Assembly: GCA_934636865.1 (NCBI GenBank) | Contig: CAKUBI010000009.1 | Span: forward strand, 1-55,861 | From: an uncultured Oscillospiraceae bacterium | GTDB lineage: Bacteria; Bacillota; Clostridia; Oscillospirales; Oscillospiraceae | Reading direction: 5' to 3' | Length of the DNA stretch: 55,861 bases | Shown: positions 15,094-22,990 of the stretch, piece after piece | Position numbering within the stretch: the stretch's first letter is position 1 | Layout of the letters: each line of letters opens with the position of its first letter | The notes under the pieces: model-generated | The model's input: only the letters and a program-made list of their open reading frames with translations | The model's database searches: none | What the model was told of the DNA's origin: nothing | Made by a program: the position numbers and the translations under genes

Positions 15094-16788
15094 TTATTCC
15101 TCGTATTCCTGATGCAGCAGCTCGTGCGCACGCTCGCCGAGACCCGCGTCATACATCGCGTTGATGACGGGGTTGCGCTCGCTGCGCTTGAACATCGCGC
15201 TGCGGTCGATCTCGTACAGGCCGCGGGCGCGCTGGAGCTTGGTGTTCATCAGCGCGTAGGGCTGGCCCGCGCCGCCGACGCAGCCGGTGCGGCAGGACAT
15301 GACCTCGACAAGGTCCACCTGCACCTCGCCGTTTTCAATCTGGTCGAGCAGCTTTGCCGCGTTGGAAAGGCCGTGGGCAAGCGCGATGCGCACCTCACGA
15401 TCCCCGATGGGCAGCGTGACAAAGCGAATGGGATCGCTGCCGCGCAGGCCGCTGTGCTCGAGCATACGCAGGACGTTTTTGCTCTTGTCGGGCATGCAGT
15501 AGCGCGCGACCGCTTCCGCCACGCCGCCGGAGGTGCCGAAGATCTCGGCCGCGCCGCTGCCCATGCCGAACGGCAGGTCGGGCGACTCCTTTTCGAGCAT
15601 CTGGAAGCGGATGCCGGATTCCTTGATCATGCGGATGACCTCCTGTGTGGTGAGCACGAGGTCAACGTTGGGCACGCCGCCGCGGCGGAACTCGGGGCGG
15701 CCCGCCTCCATCTTCTTGGCCGTGCAGGGCATGATGGCGATGTGGTAGGTCGTGCGCCCGTCGGCGGCGTCCTTTTCGCGGTACTGATCCTTCAGGACCG
15801 TCGCCAGCATCTGCATGGGGGAGAGGGCGGAGGAGAGATTTTTCAGGAACTGCGGGCGCTCGTTTTCCACGTAGCGCACCCACGCGGGGCAGCAGGAGGT
15901 CATCAGCGGCAGGTTCTCGCCCGTTTCGAGCCTGCGCAGGAATTCCTGCGCCTCCTCGCGCACGGTGAGGTCCGCGCCGAAGATGGTGTCGTACACCTCG
16001 TCCGCGCCCATGATCTTGAGCGCCGTGACGAGCTTGTCGAGCACGTTCTCGCCGCTCGGAATGCCGTAGGCCTCGCCGAGCGCCACACGCACGGCGGGCG
16101 CGATCTGGACAACGACGCGCATTTTCGGGTCATGCAGCGCGCGCCAGGCGTCGCCGATCTCGTTTTTCACAGTGATGGCGCCGGTCGTGCACACGGCGGA
16201 GCACTGGCCGCAGCTGACGCAGTGGGTGCTCGAAAGCTGCTGGTTGTCGCCGGCCTCAATGTGAAGGCCGGGGCCGCGGCCGGCAAAGTGCAGGATGCTC
16301 ATGCCCTGCACCTCCTTGCAGACGCGCACGCAGTCGCCGCAGAGGATGCACTTGTTGTAGTCGATCTGCACAGCGGGGGAGGAGTGGTCCTCGGGAATGT
16401 GCTCGCGCGTGTCGCTGAAGCGGATGTGGTGGATGCCGAAGCGCACCGCCATCTCGCGCAGGCGGCAGGTGCGGCTCTTCTCGCACATGGTGCAGTCGCG
16501 GCAGTGGGCCGAGAGCATCAGCTCGAGGATCATGCGGCGGTATTTGAGAAGGCGCGCGGTGTTCGTGCGGATGCGCAGGCCGTTTTTCGGCTTGGTGGTG
16601 CAGGCAGCTGTGATCTCGCCGGTGTCGAGGTTTTCAACCATGCACATGCGGCACGCGCCGTACACGGAAAGGTCGGAATGGAAGCAGAAGTTCGGCACCT
16701 CAACGCCCGCCTTGCGGCACACGTCCAGCACCGTGGCTTCCTCGTCGAACTCCACGCGGATGTTGTCCACGTACATAATGTTAGGCAT
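15094..16788 (-). CDS. hydA: [FeFe]-hydrogenase catalytic subunit, CpI-like M3 type
   Basis: A 564-aa cytoplasmic [FeFe]-hydrogenase that interconverts protons and H2. Domains in order: [2Fe-2S] ferredoxin-like (Cys35, 46, 49, 63), a His/Cys cluster (His95, Cys99, 102, 108), two [4Fe-4S] clusters (Cys147-157 and Cys190-200), the H-cluster domain with TSCCPAW (Cys299/Cys300), MPCTAKKME (Cys354) and MSCRTGC (Cys499, Cys503), and the C-terminal small-subunit segment. The positions are almost those of C. pasteurianum CpI. Cys299, the proton-relay residue next to the ligand, is kept. It overlaps the upstream NuoF-like gene by 8 bp and forms a two-gene operon with it. The maturation genes hydEFG are not in the window. 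Confidence 0.96.
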   Translation of the reverse strand: MPNIMYVDNIRVEFDEEATVLDVCRKAGVEVPNFCFHSDLSVYGACRMCMVENLDTGEITAACTTKPKNGLRIRTNTARLLKYRRMILELMLSAHCRDCTMCEKSRTCRLREMAVRFGIHHIRFSDTREHIPEDHSSPAVQIDYNKCILCGDCVRVCKEVQGMSILHFAGRGPGLHIEAGDNQQLSSTHCVSCGQCSAVCTTGAITVKNEIGDAWRALHDPKMRVVVQIAPAVRVALGEAYGIPSGENVLDKLVTALKIMGADEVYDTIFGADLTVREEAQEFLRRLETGENLPLMTSCCPAWVRYVENERPQFLKNLSSALSPMQMLATVLKDQYREKDAADGRTTYHIAIMPCTAKKMEAGRPEFRRGGVPNVDLVLTTQEVIRMIKESGIRFQMLEKESPDLPFGMGSGAAEIFGTSGGVAEAVARYCMPDKSKNVLRMLEHSGLRGSDPIRFVTLPIGDREVRIALAHGLSNAAKLLDQIENGEVQVDLVEVMSCRTGCVGGAGQPYALMNTKLQRARGLYEIDRSAMFKRSERNPVINAMYDAGLGERAHELLHQEYEE

Positions 16789-17569
16789 CGATCTCTACCT
16801 CCTGAATGGCATCAAAGGGGCAGGCCTCGATGCAGGTATAACACTTGACGCACTTTTCCGGGTCGATGGAAAAGGGCGACTTGACGACGCCCGTGATGGC
16901 GTCGGCATGGCAGTTGCGCGCGCACTTGCTGCATCCGCGGCAGACGTTGGGGTCAACGACGAGCTTGATCCTGTTGTACGGCAGGTCGCCGGGCTGGATC
17001 GGCTCGCGGTCCTGCGCGCACAGCGCGCACTCGCCCTTGAGATGGTCCTCAAATTCCGCAGGGAAGTACTTGATGGACTCCTCCAGCGTGCGGAACGAGT
17101 TTCTGCCGAGGTTGCAGTACGCCGTGACCGAGATCATCTCGCCAAGGTCGGTGAGCAGCGTGAACTCCTTGTGGTCGATGCGGTAGTCCTTGAGCCCCCA
17201 TAAAAGCTCGTTCATGCGCTTGGTGCCTTCACGGCAGGGGACGCACTTGCCGCAGAACTCGGTCTGCGTGTATTCCATAAAGCGGGCGGCCACATCTACC
17301 ATGCAGCGGTCCTCGTCGAGCACCGTAATGACGCTGTCGCCGCGGCGCACGCCGTAGGGCTTGAGCTTGATAAAGTTCAGCGGCAGGTCCAGATGCTCCT
17401 CTGTCAGAAGGCCGCCGCTCGGTCCGCCGATCTGCACGGCCTTGAAGGCCTTTCCGCCCGGAATGCCGCCGCCGATGTCATAGATCACCTGACGGATGGT
17501 GGCATTGGTCGGAATGTCCACGTGTCCGGGGTTTGCGATATCACCCTTGAGTAAAAAAATTCTTGCCAT
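16781..17569 (-). CDS. NuoF/HydB-like iron-sulfur subunit lacking the FMN/NADH domain
   Basis: A 262-aa protein corresponding only to the C-terminal half of NuoF/HydB. It begins at the SLBB region ('HVDIPTNATIRQVIYDIGGGIPGG', 'KAVQIGGPSGG'), continues with the N3-type [4Fe-4S] site ('CGKCVPCREGTKR', then a distal Cys), and ends with two [4Fe-4S] ferredoxin motifs ('CRGCSKCARNC', 'CVKCYTCIEAC'). The N-terminal glycine-rich FMN and NADH sites of full-length NuoF (over 400 aa) are missing, and no coding sequence for them exists upstream (17570-17754). It therefore probably passes electrons to or from HydA but cannot use NADH itself. The start at 17569 has GGAGAGA upstream. The intactness of the rest argues against simple decay. 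Confidence 0.85.
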   Translation of the reverse strand: MARIFLLKGDIANPGHVDIPTNATIRQVIYDIGGGIPGGKAFKAVQIGGPSGGLLTEEHLDLPLNFIKLKPYGVRRGDSVITVLDEDRCMVDVAARFMEYTQTEFCGKCVPCREGTKRMNELLWGLKDYRIDHKEFTLLTDLGEMISVTAYCNLGRNSFRTLEESIKYFPAEFEDHLKGECALCAQDREPIQPGDLPYNRIKLVVDPNVCRGCSKCARNCHADAITGVVKSPFSIDPEKCVKCYTCIEACPFDAIQEVEIDA

Positions 17570-17628
17570 GTTCTCTCTCCGTTTTGTTAGTCCGCCCGAT
17601 GCGCGGCGGTCGTTTACAGCATTATGAA

Positions 17629-17657
17629 ACTCTAACATTCCGCCCGATAAAAGTAAA
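17629..17657 (-). promoter_or_regulatory. Promoter of the hydrogenase operon
   Basis: Minus strand -35 TTTACT (17657-17652), 17-bp spacer, -10 TAGAGT (17634-17629). Moderate match. Confidence 0.5.
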
Positions 17658-17748
17658 GGGATACAGTGATAAATTATTTGAATAGCAGAAGAGTGTATAA
17701 ACGCTTTCGACCATGATGAGGCGGAAAATCTGCATGTTTACGAAAAAA

Positions 17749-17766
17749 GCCGCCCTATCGGGCGGC
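17749..17766 (-). terminator. Terminator overlapping the SSB-like gene's last codons
   Basis: GCCGCCC (17749-17755) pairs with GGGCGGC (17760-17766); TTTTTT follows on the minus strand. The stop codon lies in the stem-loop. Confidence 0.85.
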
Positions 17767-18384
17767 TTCCTCCTGATATTCGGCGGGATCTTCCACAAGC
17801 TGCATGACGGATACCTCGAACGCCGTGCGCTCCTCGCTGCCGTTTTCCAGCAGCTTTGTGTAGGTGCGGCTCTGCACGCGGCCCTCGAGCGTCAGGCGCG
17901 TGCCGACGTCCATCCCGGCGATCTGCACCGCCGTGCGGCCCCAGGCGATGCACGGCAGGTAGTCCGCGCGCCCGTAATGGCGGTTGACGGCAAGGATGAG
18001 GTCGCAGATGCTGCGGCCCAGCGGCGTGCGGCGCAGCGCGGGCTTTTTGCACAGCGCGCCCGAGAGCAGGATGCGGTTGAAGGACGTGCCGTCGCCAGGC
18101 TCGAGCGTCTGGGCAAAGACGGTGATGACGAGCCTGCTGCCCTGACCGCTGCGGTTGTTGAACGAGCGGAGCTGGCCCGTGACGCGCAGGCTCTGCCCCT
18201 CGTGCACGGGGCAGGCGCGCAGCAGCTCCTCGCCCGCGACGATCACCGGCAGGTCACTCTGCCCGGACAGCCGCTCCACCCGGAGCGGAAATTTGTCGAA
18301 CCGCCGCGCATGGTTCTCGTGTGAAAAGACCGGCTCGCCCGCGGCGACGCCCCACAGCTCCACATAGTTCTGGTTTCCTTCCAT
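17755..18384 (-). CDS. Single-stranded-DNA-binding-like protein with two OB folds
   Basis: A 209-aa protein with two tandem OB-fold halves. The first (residues about 8-105) resembles a degenerate SSB-type fold ('VELWGVAAGEPVFSHENH', 'LRVTGQLRSFNN'). The second (about 110-200) is clearly SSB-like ('NRILLSGALCKKPALRRTPLG', 'DYLPCIAWGRTA', 'LTLEGRVQSRTY'). Such two-domain SSB paralogs are usual in Clostridia beside the canonical SSB; the exact role is unknown. The acidic C-terminal tail of true SSB is lacking. ATG at 18384 with GAGG at 18393-18396. A GTG at 18393 is in frame but overlaps the ribosome site. Confidence 0.75.
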   Translation of the reverse strand: MEGNQNYVELWGVAAGEPVFSHENHARRFDKFPLRVERLSGQSDLPVIVAGEELLRACPVHEGQSLRVTGQLRSFNNRSGQGSRLVITVFAQTLEPGDGTSFNRILLSGALCKKPALRRTPLGRSICDLILAVNRHYGRADYLPCIAWGRTAVQIAGMDVGTRLTLEGRVQSRTYTKLLENGSEERTAFEVSVMQLVEDPAEYQEEAAR

Positions 18385-18466
18385 ATCGTACACCTCAACA
18401 CGGTTTTGTTGCTGTATCCTATGAGCGGGAAGGAAAAGATATGTCTTGCGGCGCGGCGGGCAAAAG

Positions 18467-18495
18467 GAAAGAGCCGCCGAAACGGCGGCTCTTTC
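18467..18495. terminator. Terminator of the serine operon
   Basis: GAAAGAGCCGCC (18467-18478) pairs with GGCGGCTCTTTC (18484-18495). Confidence 0.85.
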
Positions 18496-18519
18496 TGCTT
18501 CGCAGCGGGCTGCGGGAAA

Positions 18520-19425
18520 TTACATCTTGGAGATGATCTCGACCAGCTCTTCGCCGATGCGGCCCTGCGCCTCGACGGTCGCCGAGCCGATGTGCGGCGT
18601 GCAGGAGACCATGGGGTGAGAGTAGAGGGCGACGTTGGTCGCGGGCTCGTCGGCATAGACGTCCAGACCGGCGGCGCGGACCTTGCCGCTGTTGAGCGCG
18701 TCAAGAAGAGCCGCCTCGTCAACGTTGGTGCCGCGGGAGGTGTTGATGATAACGACGCCGTCCTTCATCTTGGCGATGCGCTCGGCATTGATGAGCGCGC
18801 CGCCGTCCACAGCAGGCGCGTGGACGGAGATGAAGTCGGACTTCGCGAGCAGCTCGTCCATCTCAACATAGGGGATGCCCAGCTCTTCCTCGATGCCGGG
18901 GATGTGGAAGATATCGAAGGCGATGACGTTCATGCCGATGGCCTTGGCCATCTTGCCGAGCTTCTGGCCGATGCGGCCGAAGCCGACGATGCCGAGCGTC
19001 TTGCCGGTCAGCTCGATGCCCTTGCCGTAGGCCTTCTTCTCCCACTTGCCCTCGCGCATGGAGTGGCCGGCGATGGAGATGTAGCGGGCGCAGGAGAACA
19101 TGTGAGCCATAGCCAGCTCAGCGACGGACTCGGAGGGGGACTTCGGAGTGTTCTTCACCTCGATGCCGTTGTCCTTGGCATACTGCACGTCGATGTTGTC
19201 AAGGCCCACGCCGGCGCGGATGACGCACTTGAAGCGGCTGCCCTTGGCCTCGTCGATCTGCTTGGCGCGCAGCTTGGTCTTGGAGCGAATGATGGCAACG
19301 TCGAAGTCACGCAGGGCCTTGCCCAGCTCGTCGGGCTCGTAGAACTGCTCAACGAGCTCGTGACCCATCGCGCGGACCTTCTCGATCGCGCCCTTATCCA
19401 TACCGTCGGTAACAAGAATACGCAT
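18520..19425 (-). CDS. serA: D-3-phosphoglycerate dehydrogenase, short form
   Basis: A 301-aa D-isomer-specific 2-hydroxyacid dehydrogenase that oxidises 3-phosphoglycerate to 3-phosphohydroxypyruvate with NAD, opening serine synthesis. The NAD-binding 'GIVGFGRIGQ' (about residue 145), the substrate-site 'IRAGVGLDN', 'NTSRGTNVDE' and the 'PHIGSAT' segment with catalytic His are all present. It lacks the C-terminal ACT domain of the long, serine-inhibited form, so allosteric control is not expected from this chain. It lies 30 bp downstream of serC in the same operon. Start at 19425. Confidence 0.93.
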   Translation of the reverse strand: MRILVTDGMDKGAIEKVRAMGHELVEQFYEPDELGKALRDFDVAIIRSKTKLRAKQIDEAKGSRFKCVIRAGVGLDNIDVQYAKDNGIEVKNTPKSPSESVAELAMAHMFSCARYISIAGHSMREGKWEKKAYGKGIELTGKTLGIVGFGRIGQKLGKMAKAIGMNVIAFDIFHIPGIEEELGIPYVEMDELLAKSDFISVHAPAVDGGALINAERIAKMKDGVVIINTSRGTNVDEAALLDALNSGKVRAAGLDVYADEPATNVALYSHPMVSCTPHIGSATVEAQGRIGEELVEIISKM

Positions 19426-19455
19426 GATAACTTTCTCCTTGTAGATTATATTTTT

Positions 19456-20547
19456 TTACTTGGTGTGCTCTTCCTCGAACTTCTTCAGGAACTCAACGAG
19501 CGCCTTCGCGCCCTCGATGGGCATGGCGTTGTAAACGCTGGCGCGCAGACCGCCGACGCTCTTGTGGCCCTTGAGGTTATCGTAACCGGCGGCCTTGGTG
19601 GCGGCGACGACTTCGGCGTCGAGCTCGGCAGAGTCGGTGACGAAGGGAATGTTCATGAGGGAGCGGAACTCGGGCTCAACGGTGCCGTGGAACATCTTGG
19701 AGGAATCCAGGAAGTCATAGATGACCTTGGCCTTCTCGATGTTGCGCTTGTGCATCTCTTCAAGACCGCCGATGCTCTTGAGGTACTTGAAGACCTTGCC
19801 GCAGCAGTAGATGGCCCAGCAGTTCGGGGTGTTGTACATGGAGCCGTTCTTGGCGTGGGTGTCGTAGCGCATGTAGATGGGCATCTTGGGATCGAGGTCC
19901 TCGCGGATGAGGTCCTCGCGGATGATGGCGATGACCATGCCGGCGGGGCCGACGTTCTTCTGCACGCCCGCGTAGATCATGCCGTAATCGCTGACGTTGC
20001 AGGGCTGGGAGAGGAACATGGAGCTCTGGTCGGAAACGAGAACGTGGCCCTTGGTGTTGGGCAGCTTCTGCCAGGTCACACCGTGGATGGTCTCGTTCTC
20101 GCAGATGTAGACGTAGTCGGCGTCATCGGGGATGTCGAGATCGGAGCAGTCGGGGATGTAGCTGTAGTTCTTGTCCTTGGAGGAAGCGGCAACAATGACC
20201 TCGCCGTACTTCTTGGCCTCGGTGATGGCCTTCTTGGACCACGCGCCGGTCTCGACGTAGACGGCCTTGCCGTTCTTCATCAGGTTCCAGGGCACAGCCG
20301 CGAACTGCAGCGTAGCGCCGCCCTGAATGAACAGGACCTTGTAGTTGTCGGGGATGCCCATCAGGTCGCGCAGGTCGGCCTCGGCCTCGTCGGCGATCTG
20401 CTGGAAAACCTTGGAGCGGTGGCTCATCTCCATGACGCACATGCCGCTGCCGCGGTAGTTCATCATCTCGTCACGGATTTCCTCCAGCACGGGCTCCGGC
20501 ATCATAGCGGGACCGGCGGAGAAGTTATAGGTGCGATTATACTTCAT
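19456..20547 (-). CDS. serC: Phosphoserine aminotransferase
   Basis: A 363-aa PLP enzyme that transfers the amino group of glutamate to 3-phosphohydroxypyruvate, giving phosphoserine. It starts with the family signature 'YNFSAGPAMMP' and carries 'IQGGATLQFAAVPWNL' and the PLP-lysine region 'IYAGVQKNVGPAGM'. The length is typical. The ATG at 20547 has GGAGG about 10 nt upstream. First gene of the serC-serA operon; no serB phosphatase is in the window. Confidence 0.96.
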   Translation of the reverse strand: MKYNRTYNFSAGPAMMPEPVLEEIRDEMMNYRGSGMCVMEMSHRSKVFQQIADEAEADLRDLMGIPDNYKVLFIQGGATLQFAAVPWNLMKNGKAVYVETGAWSKKAITEAKKYGEVIVAASSKDKNYSYIPDCSDLDIPDDADYVYICENETIHGVTWQKLPNTKGHVLVSDQSSMFLSQPCNVSDYGMIYAGVQKNVGPAGMVIAIIREDLIREDLDPKMPIYMRYDTHAKNGSMYNTPNCWAIYCCGKVFKYLKSIGGLEEMHKRNIEKAKVIYDFLDSSKMFHGTVEPEFRSLMNIPFVTDSAELDAEVVAATKAAGYDNLKGHKSVGGLRASVYNAMPIEGAKALVEFLKKFEEEHTK

Positions 20548-20615
20548 TGTTGGTGTCCTCCTGATTCTCTGTTTTTTGAGCAATAGTGATGAAATTGCAT
20601 GCTTCAACAGTTATA

Positions 20616-20644
20616 AGTATAGTCTATCAAGCGAGGATAATCAA
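20616..20644 (-). promoter_or_regulatory. serC promoter
   Basis: Minus strand -35 TTGATT (20644-20639), 17-bp spacer, -10 TATACT (20621-20616). Confidence 0.8.
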
Positions 20645-20723
20645 TAGAAAAAAACGAACACATCGTTTATTTTCAGCTAAGTGAGCGGCTCGCCCCCGTC
20701 CGCGCGGCGCAGCAAAGAAATTA

Positions 20724-20752
20724 TTGACAAACGATAATTTTTCTGTTATGCT
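20724..20752 (+). promoter_or_regulatory. Promoter of the membrane protein/HTH/exported-protein operon
   Basis: -35 TTGACA (20724-20729), 17-bp spacer, -10 TATGCT (20747-20752). Confidence 0.8.
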
Positions 20753-20770
20753 CCACTTGAAAATTATCGA
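20732..20770. promoter_or_regulatory. 10-bp inverted repeat flanking the -10, probable operator
   Basis: CGATAATTTT (20732-20741) and AAAATTATCG (20761-20770) are exact inverted copies. The left arm is in the promoter spacer and the right arm just after the transcription start, an ideal place for repression, plausibly by the small HTH protein encoded second in the operon. Confidence 0.65.
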
Positions 20771-20795
20771 AAAATAATAATTCTGGAGGCGCGAT

Positions 20796-21797
20796 ATGAA
20801 AAACAAACGCTTAAAGACGATGCTTCTGGCCGAGGGGGCGGTGTGCGCGCTGCTCGCTTTTGTGCTGCGGCTGATCGCGGGCGCGGCGTTTTCCGTCTCG
20901 GGGCTGCCCGGCAGCGCGGTCGGGCAGGGGCTCACAACGCTTGCGTCCGCAGGGCGCTTCGGCTTTGCCCTTGCGCTCACGCTGTACGCATTTCTGGTCC
21001 TGCTCCCGCTCTATGCGCTCGTGCGCATCCGGGAAAAGCGCGCGCTCCGGGGCGAGGACGCGCTGCTCGCGCTCATCGCGTTTGCCGCGGCCTGCGCGCT
21101 CTTTCCACACGGCTGGACCACCTATTGGAGCACATCGGCGGAGGCGCTGTTCCCCCGCCTTGCCTGGCAGTGGCTCATCCCCGCGCTGCTCGCGGGCTGG
21201 GTGGTGCTGCGGCTGCTGCGCCGCTTTTTGGACGGCGATACGCAGGAGCTTTTGAAGCTCTTCCGCGCGCTGCTCATCCTTGCGGCGGCGTATTTTGTGT
21301 TCGAGGTCTGCTTTGCTGAATTCGCGGGCCTGTTTTCCAATATCGACACGCTCCGGGCGGGCAACACCGCGCTGACGGACGATACGCCGTTTCTCGCGGC
21401 GTATGGAGAGATCGCGGAGTCGAAGAGCCTTGCCGCAAGCTATCTGATCCTCGCCCTGCGTTTTGGAGCGGAAGCGCTGCCCTCGCTCCTCGCGGCGGCG
21501 ACGGCGTACTTCGCCGTCGGCCTTCTCGACACGATGGATGCCGGCGCCTTCACGCAGGAGAGCGCGCGGCAGGCAAGGGCGCTCTCCGCCTGGTGCGCAA
21601 GGGCGCTGAGAGTCAGCATGCTGACGACGCTCGCAGTCGATCTCGTGCAGGCGCTGTCGGTGCAGTTTTTGCTCAATACGCTCATCTCCATCCCGCTGCC
21701 GCTTTTTGAGCTGTGCTTCGTGCTCGCGGCGCTGCTCGGCGCGCGGCTCATCGAGAGCAACGTGACGCTCGCGGCGGACAACGAGCTTTTCATCTGA
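20796..21797 (+). CDS. Polytopic membrane protein, DUF2975-like, longer than usual
   Basis: A 333-aa integral membrane protein with about eight hydrophobic segments. Its last transmembrane helices and the closing 'LIESNVTLAADNELFI' match the DUF2975 pattern, in which the protein ends in '...ELQEDNDLTI' and the next gene is a YozG-like HTH repressor. Both conditions hold here, but typical DUF2975 proteins are about half this size, so the N-terminal half is extra. It may sense something at the membrane and transmit it to the repressor; that is inference. ATG at 20796 with GGAGG at 20786-20790 (4 nt spacing). First gene of a four-gene operon. Confidence 0.7.
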   Translation: MKNKRLKTMLLAEGAVCALLAFVLRLIAGAAFSVSGLPGSAVGQGLTTLASAGRFGFALALTLYAFLVLLPLYALVRIREKRALRGEDALLALIAFAAACALFPHGWTTYWSTSAEALFPRLAWQWLIPALLAGWVVLRLLRRFLDGDTQELLKLFRALLILAAAYFVFEVCFAEFAGLFSNIDTLRAGNTALTDDTPFLAAYGEIAESKSLAASYLILALRFGAEALPSLLAAATAYFAVGLLDTMDAGAFTQESARQARALSAWCARALRVSMLTTLAVDLVQALSVQFLLNTLISIPLPLFELCFVLAALLGARLIESNVTLAADNELFI

Positions 21798-21807
21798 GGG
21801 CACGGCC

Positions 21808-22035
21808 ATGGCGATCACGGTACATCTGGACGAGGTGCTCAAGGCGCGCGGCATGACGAGCAAAGAGCTCTGCGCCATCGTCGGCATCACGGAGGCGAAC
21901 CTTTCCATCCTGCGCAGCGGCAAGGCCAGGGGCGTGCGCTTCGCGACGCTCAACCGCATCTGCTGCGCGCTCGAATGCAGCGTGGGCGACATTCTGCAAT
22001 GCGACGGAGAACTGGAGGCGGAACATGAAGAATAG
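21808..22035 (+). CDS. Small Cro/C1-type HTH regulator (YozG-like)
   Basis: A 75-aa single-domain helix-turn-helix protein: 'LDEVLKARGMTSKELCAIVGITEANLSILRSGKARGVRFATLNRICCALECSVGDIL' covers the whole fold. This is the usual companion of DUF2975 membrane proteins. Start at 21808, 10 bp after the membrane-protein gene and overlapping the next gene by 11 bp, so it belongs to a tightly packed operon. The inverted repeat at the operon promoter is its probable binding site. It shares the 'RICC.L.C.VGDLL' core with the HTH protein at 44922. Confidence 0.88.
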   Translation: MAITVHLDEVLKARGMTSKELCAIVGITEANLSILRSGKARGVRFATLNRICCALECSVGDILQCDGELEAEHEE

Positions 22036-22990
22036 AACGAAAACAGGCCTGATCTTCGCCCTGATCCTGGCGGCGGTCTTTCTGATCGGGCTGCTGGACG
22101 GCGGCGCGGCGTCCTCCGCCGCCGCTGAAAGCGAGGAAGAGGGCATGCTCATCGGCGTATTTGTTTCAGAGGAGGACATCGACACGGGCGACGATCTCAA
22201 GGTCACGTCCCCCGGCAAATTCAGCTGGACGAAGGGACGGCTTTACGCCGAGCGGACGGAGGAGGGCTGGCGCTTCCCGGACCTTCCCGACGGCGGCGGG
22301 ATCTTCAGCGTCCTGCCGATGGAGAGCGATAACACGGACCCCGAGGCCGAGCGCCGCCTTTTGACCGGCTGCTTTCCAGAGATCGTGTACATCGGGAATC
22401 TCGGCAAGGCGGACGGCAGGTCGAATGTCAACAGAGAAAGCGGCACGGACCAGCTGGACATCGACCTCTCGGGCGAGGTCTACGCCTGCGGCGACAGACA
22501 AGTGATTTTCAATCTTTATCCCATCTACCAGACGTCGGATGGCCGCATTTACCTGACGCGCGGCAACAGCATGGGCATGTCCGGCGCGGACGGCGCCAGC
22601 GTGACCCACACGCTCACGAGAGATAAGACCGAGACGATCGGCGGCAAGTCCGAGCGTGTGAAGGTCAGAGTCGCCATCACCGTTGCTGCCCGTCCGACGC
22701 CGACGAAGTTCACCGTCGCGCACATGGACGAAAACGACGATCTCTTGAAGCTCGAGGAGTTCGCGCCCGATGCGCTGCCCGAGTCCATCACCGCCGCGCC
22801 CGGCGCGGCGTACCTGATCGGCACGAGCTATGGGCAAGACTGGGACGGAGAGACGGCGGAATATACCATTTCCAGCCGCAGCAATGATAGTGCGCCGTAT
22901 GCTTACTCAAAGCTGAATACCTTCCGCTATCAGGATGGTAAGCTTTGCTCGATCAGCATTCCAGTCAAATGGGGGGAGGGAGCAGCATGA
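22025..22990 (+). CDS. Exported protein of unknown function, paralog of the next gene
   Basis: A 321-aa protein I do not recognise. Residues 7-27 are one hydrophobic segment followed by an Ala/Ser-rich stretch, so it is exported or membrane-anchored. The body is hydrophilic with beta-type composition and the block 'YPIYQTSDGRIY' near residue 160, then about 100 residues that align along their length with the next gene product. It overlaps the HTH gene by 11 bp and ends in an ATGA overlap with its paralog, so all are co-translated. It may be the outward-facing sensor or effector of the membrane protein/repressor unit; no catalytic motif is evident. Confidence 0.75.
   Translation: MKNRTKTGLIFALILAAVFLIGLLDGGAASSAAAESEEEGMLIGVFVSEEDIDTGDDLKVTSPGKFSWTKGRLYAERTEEGWRFPDLPDGGGIFSVLPMESDNTDPEAERRLLTGCFPEIVYIGNLGKADGRSNVNRESGTDQLDIDLSGEVYACGDRQVIFNLYPIYQTSDGRIYLTRGNSMGMSGADGASVTHTLTRDKTETIGGKSERVKVRVAITVAARPTPTKFTVAHMDENDDLLKLEEFAPDALPESITAAPGAAYLIGTSYGQDWDGETAEYTISSRSNDSAPYAYSKLNTFRYQDGKLCSISIPVKWGEGAA

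Noticed and set aside
14992..16848. 618-codon plus-strand frame opposite the hydrogenase
   Set aside because: The minus strand carries all hydrogenase cluster motifs; the plus frame is composition noise.
16781..17638. Longer start for the NuoF-like gene to restore an NADH domain
   Set aside because: The upstream in-frame stretch is only about 23 codons, overlaps the promoter and contains no FMN or NADH motif; the domain is truly absent.
18406..20586. 726-codon plus-strand frame opposite serA and serC
   Set aside because: It is the antisense shadow of two certain genes; GC-rich codon usage leaves the opposite frame open. No ribosome site and no family resemblance.
20732..20770. Intrinsic terminator for the serine operon's divergent side
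   Set aside because: The inverted repeat overlaps the -10 and start region of a good promoter and has a 19-nt loop; an operator explains it better.
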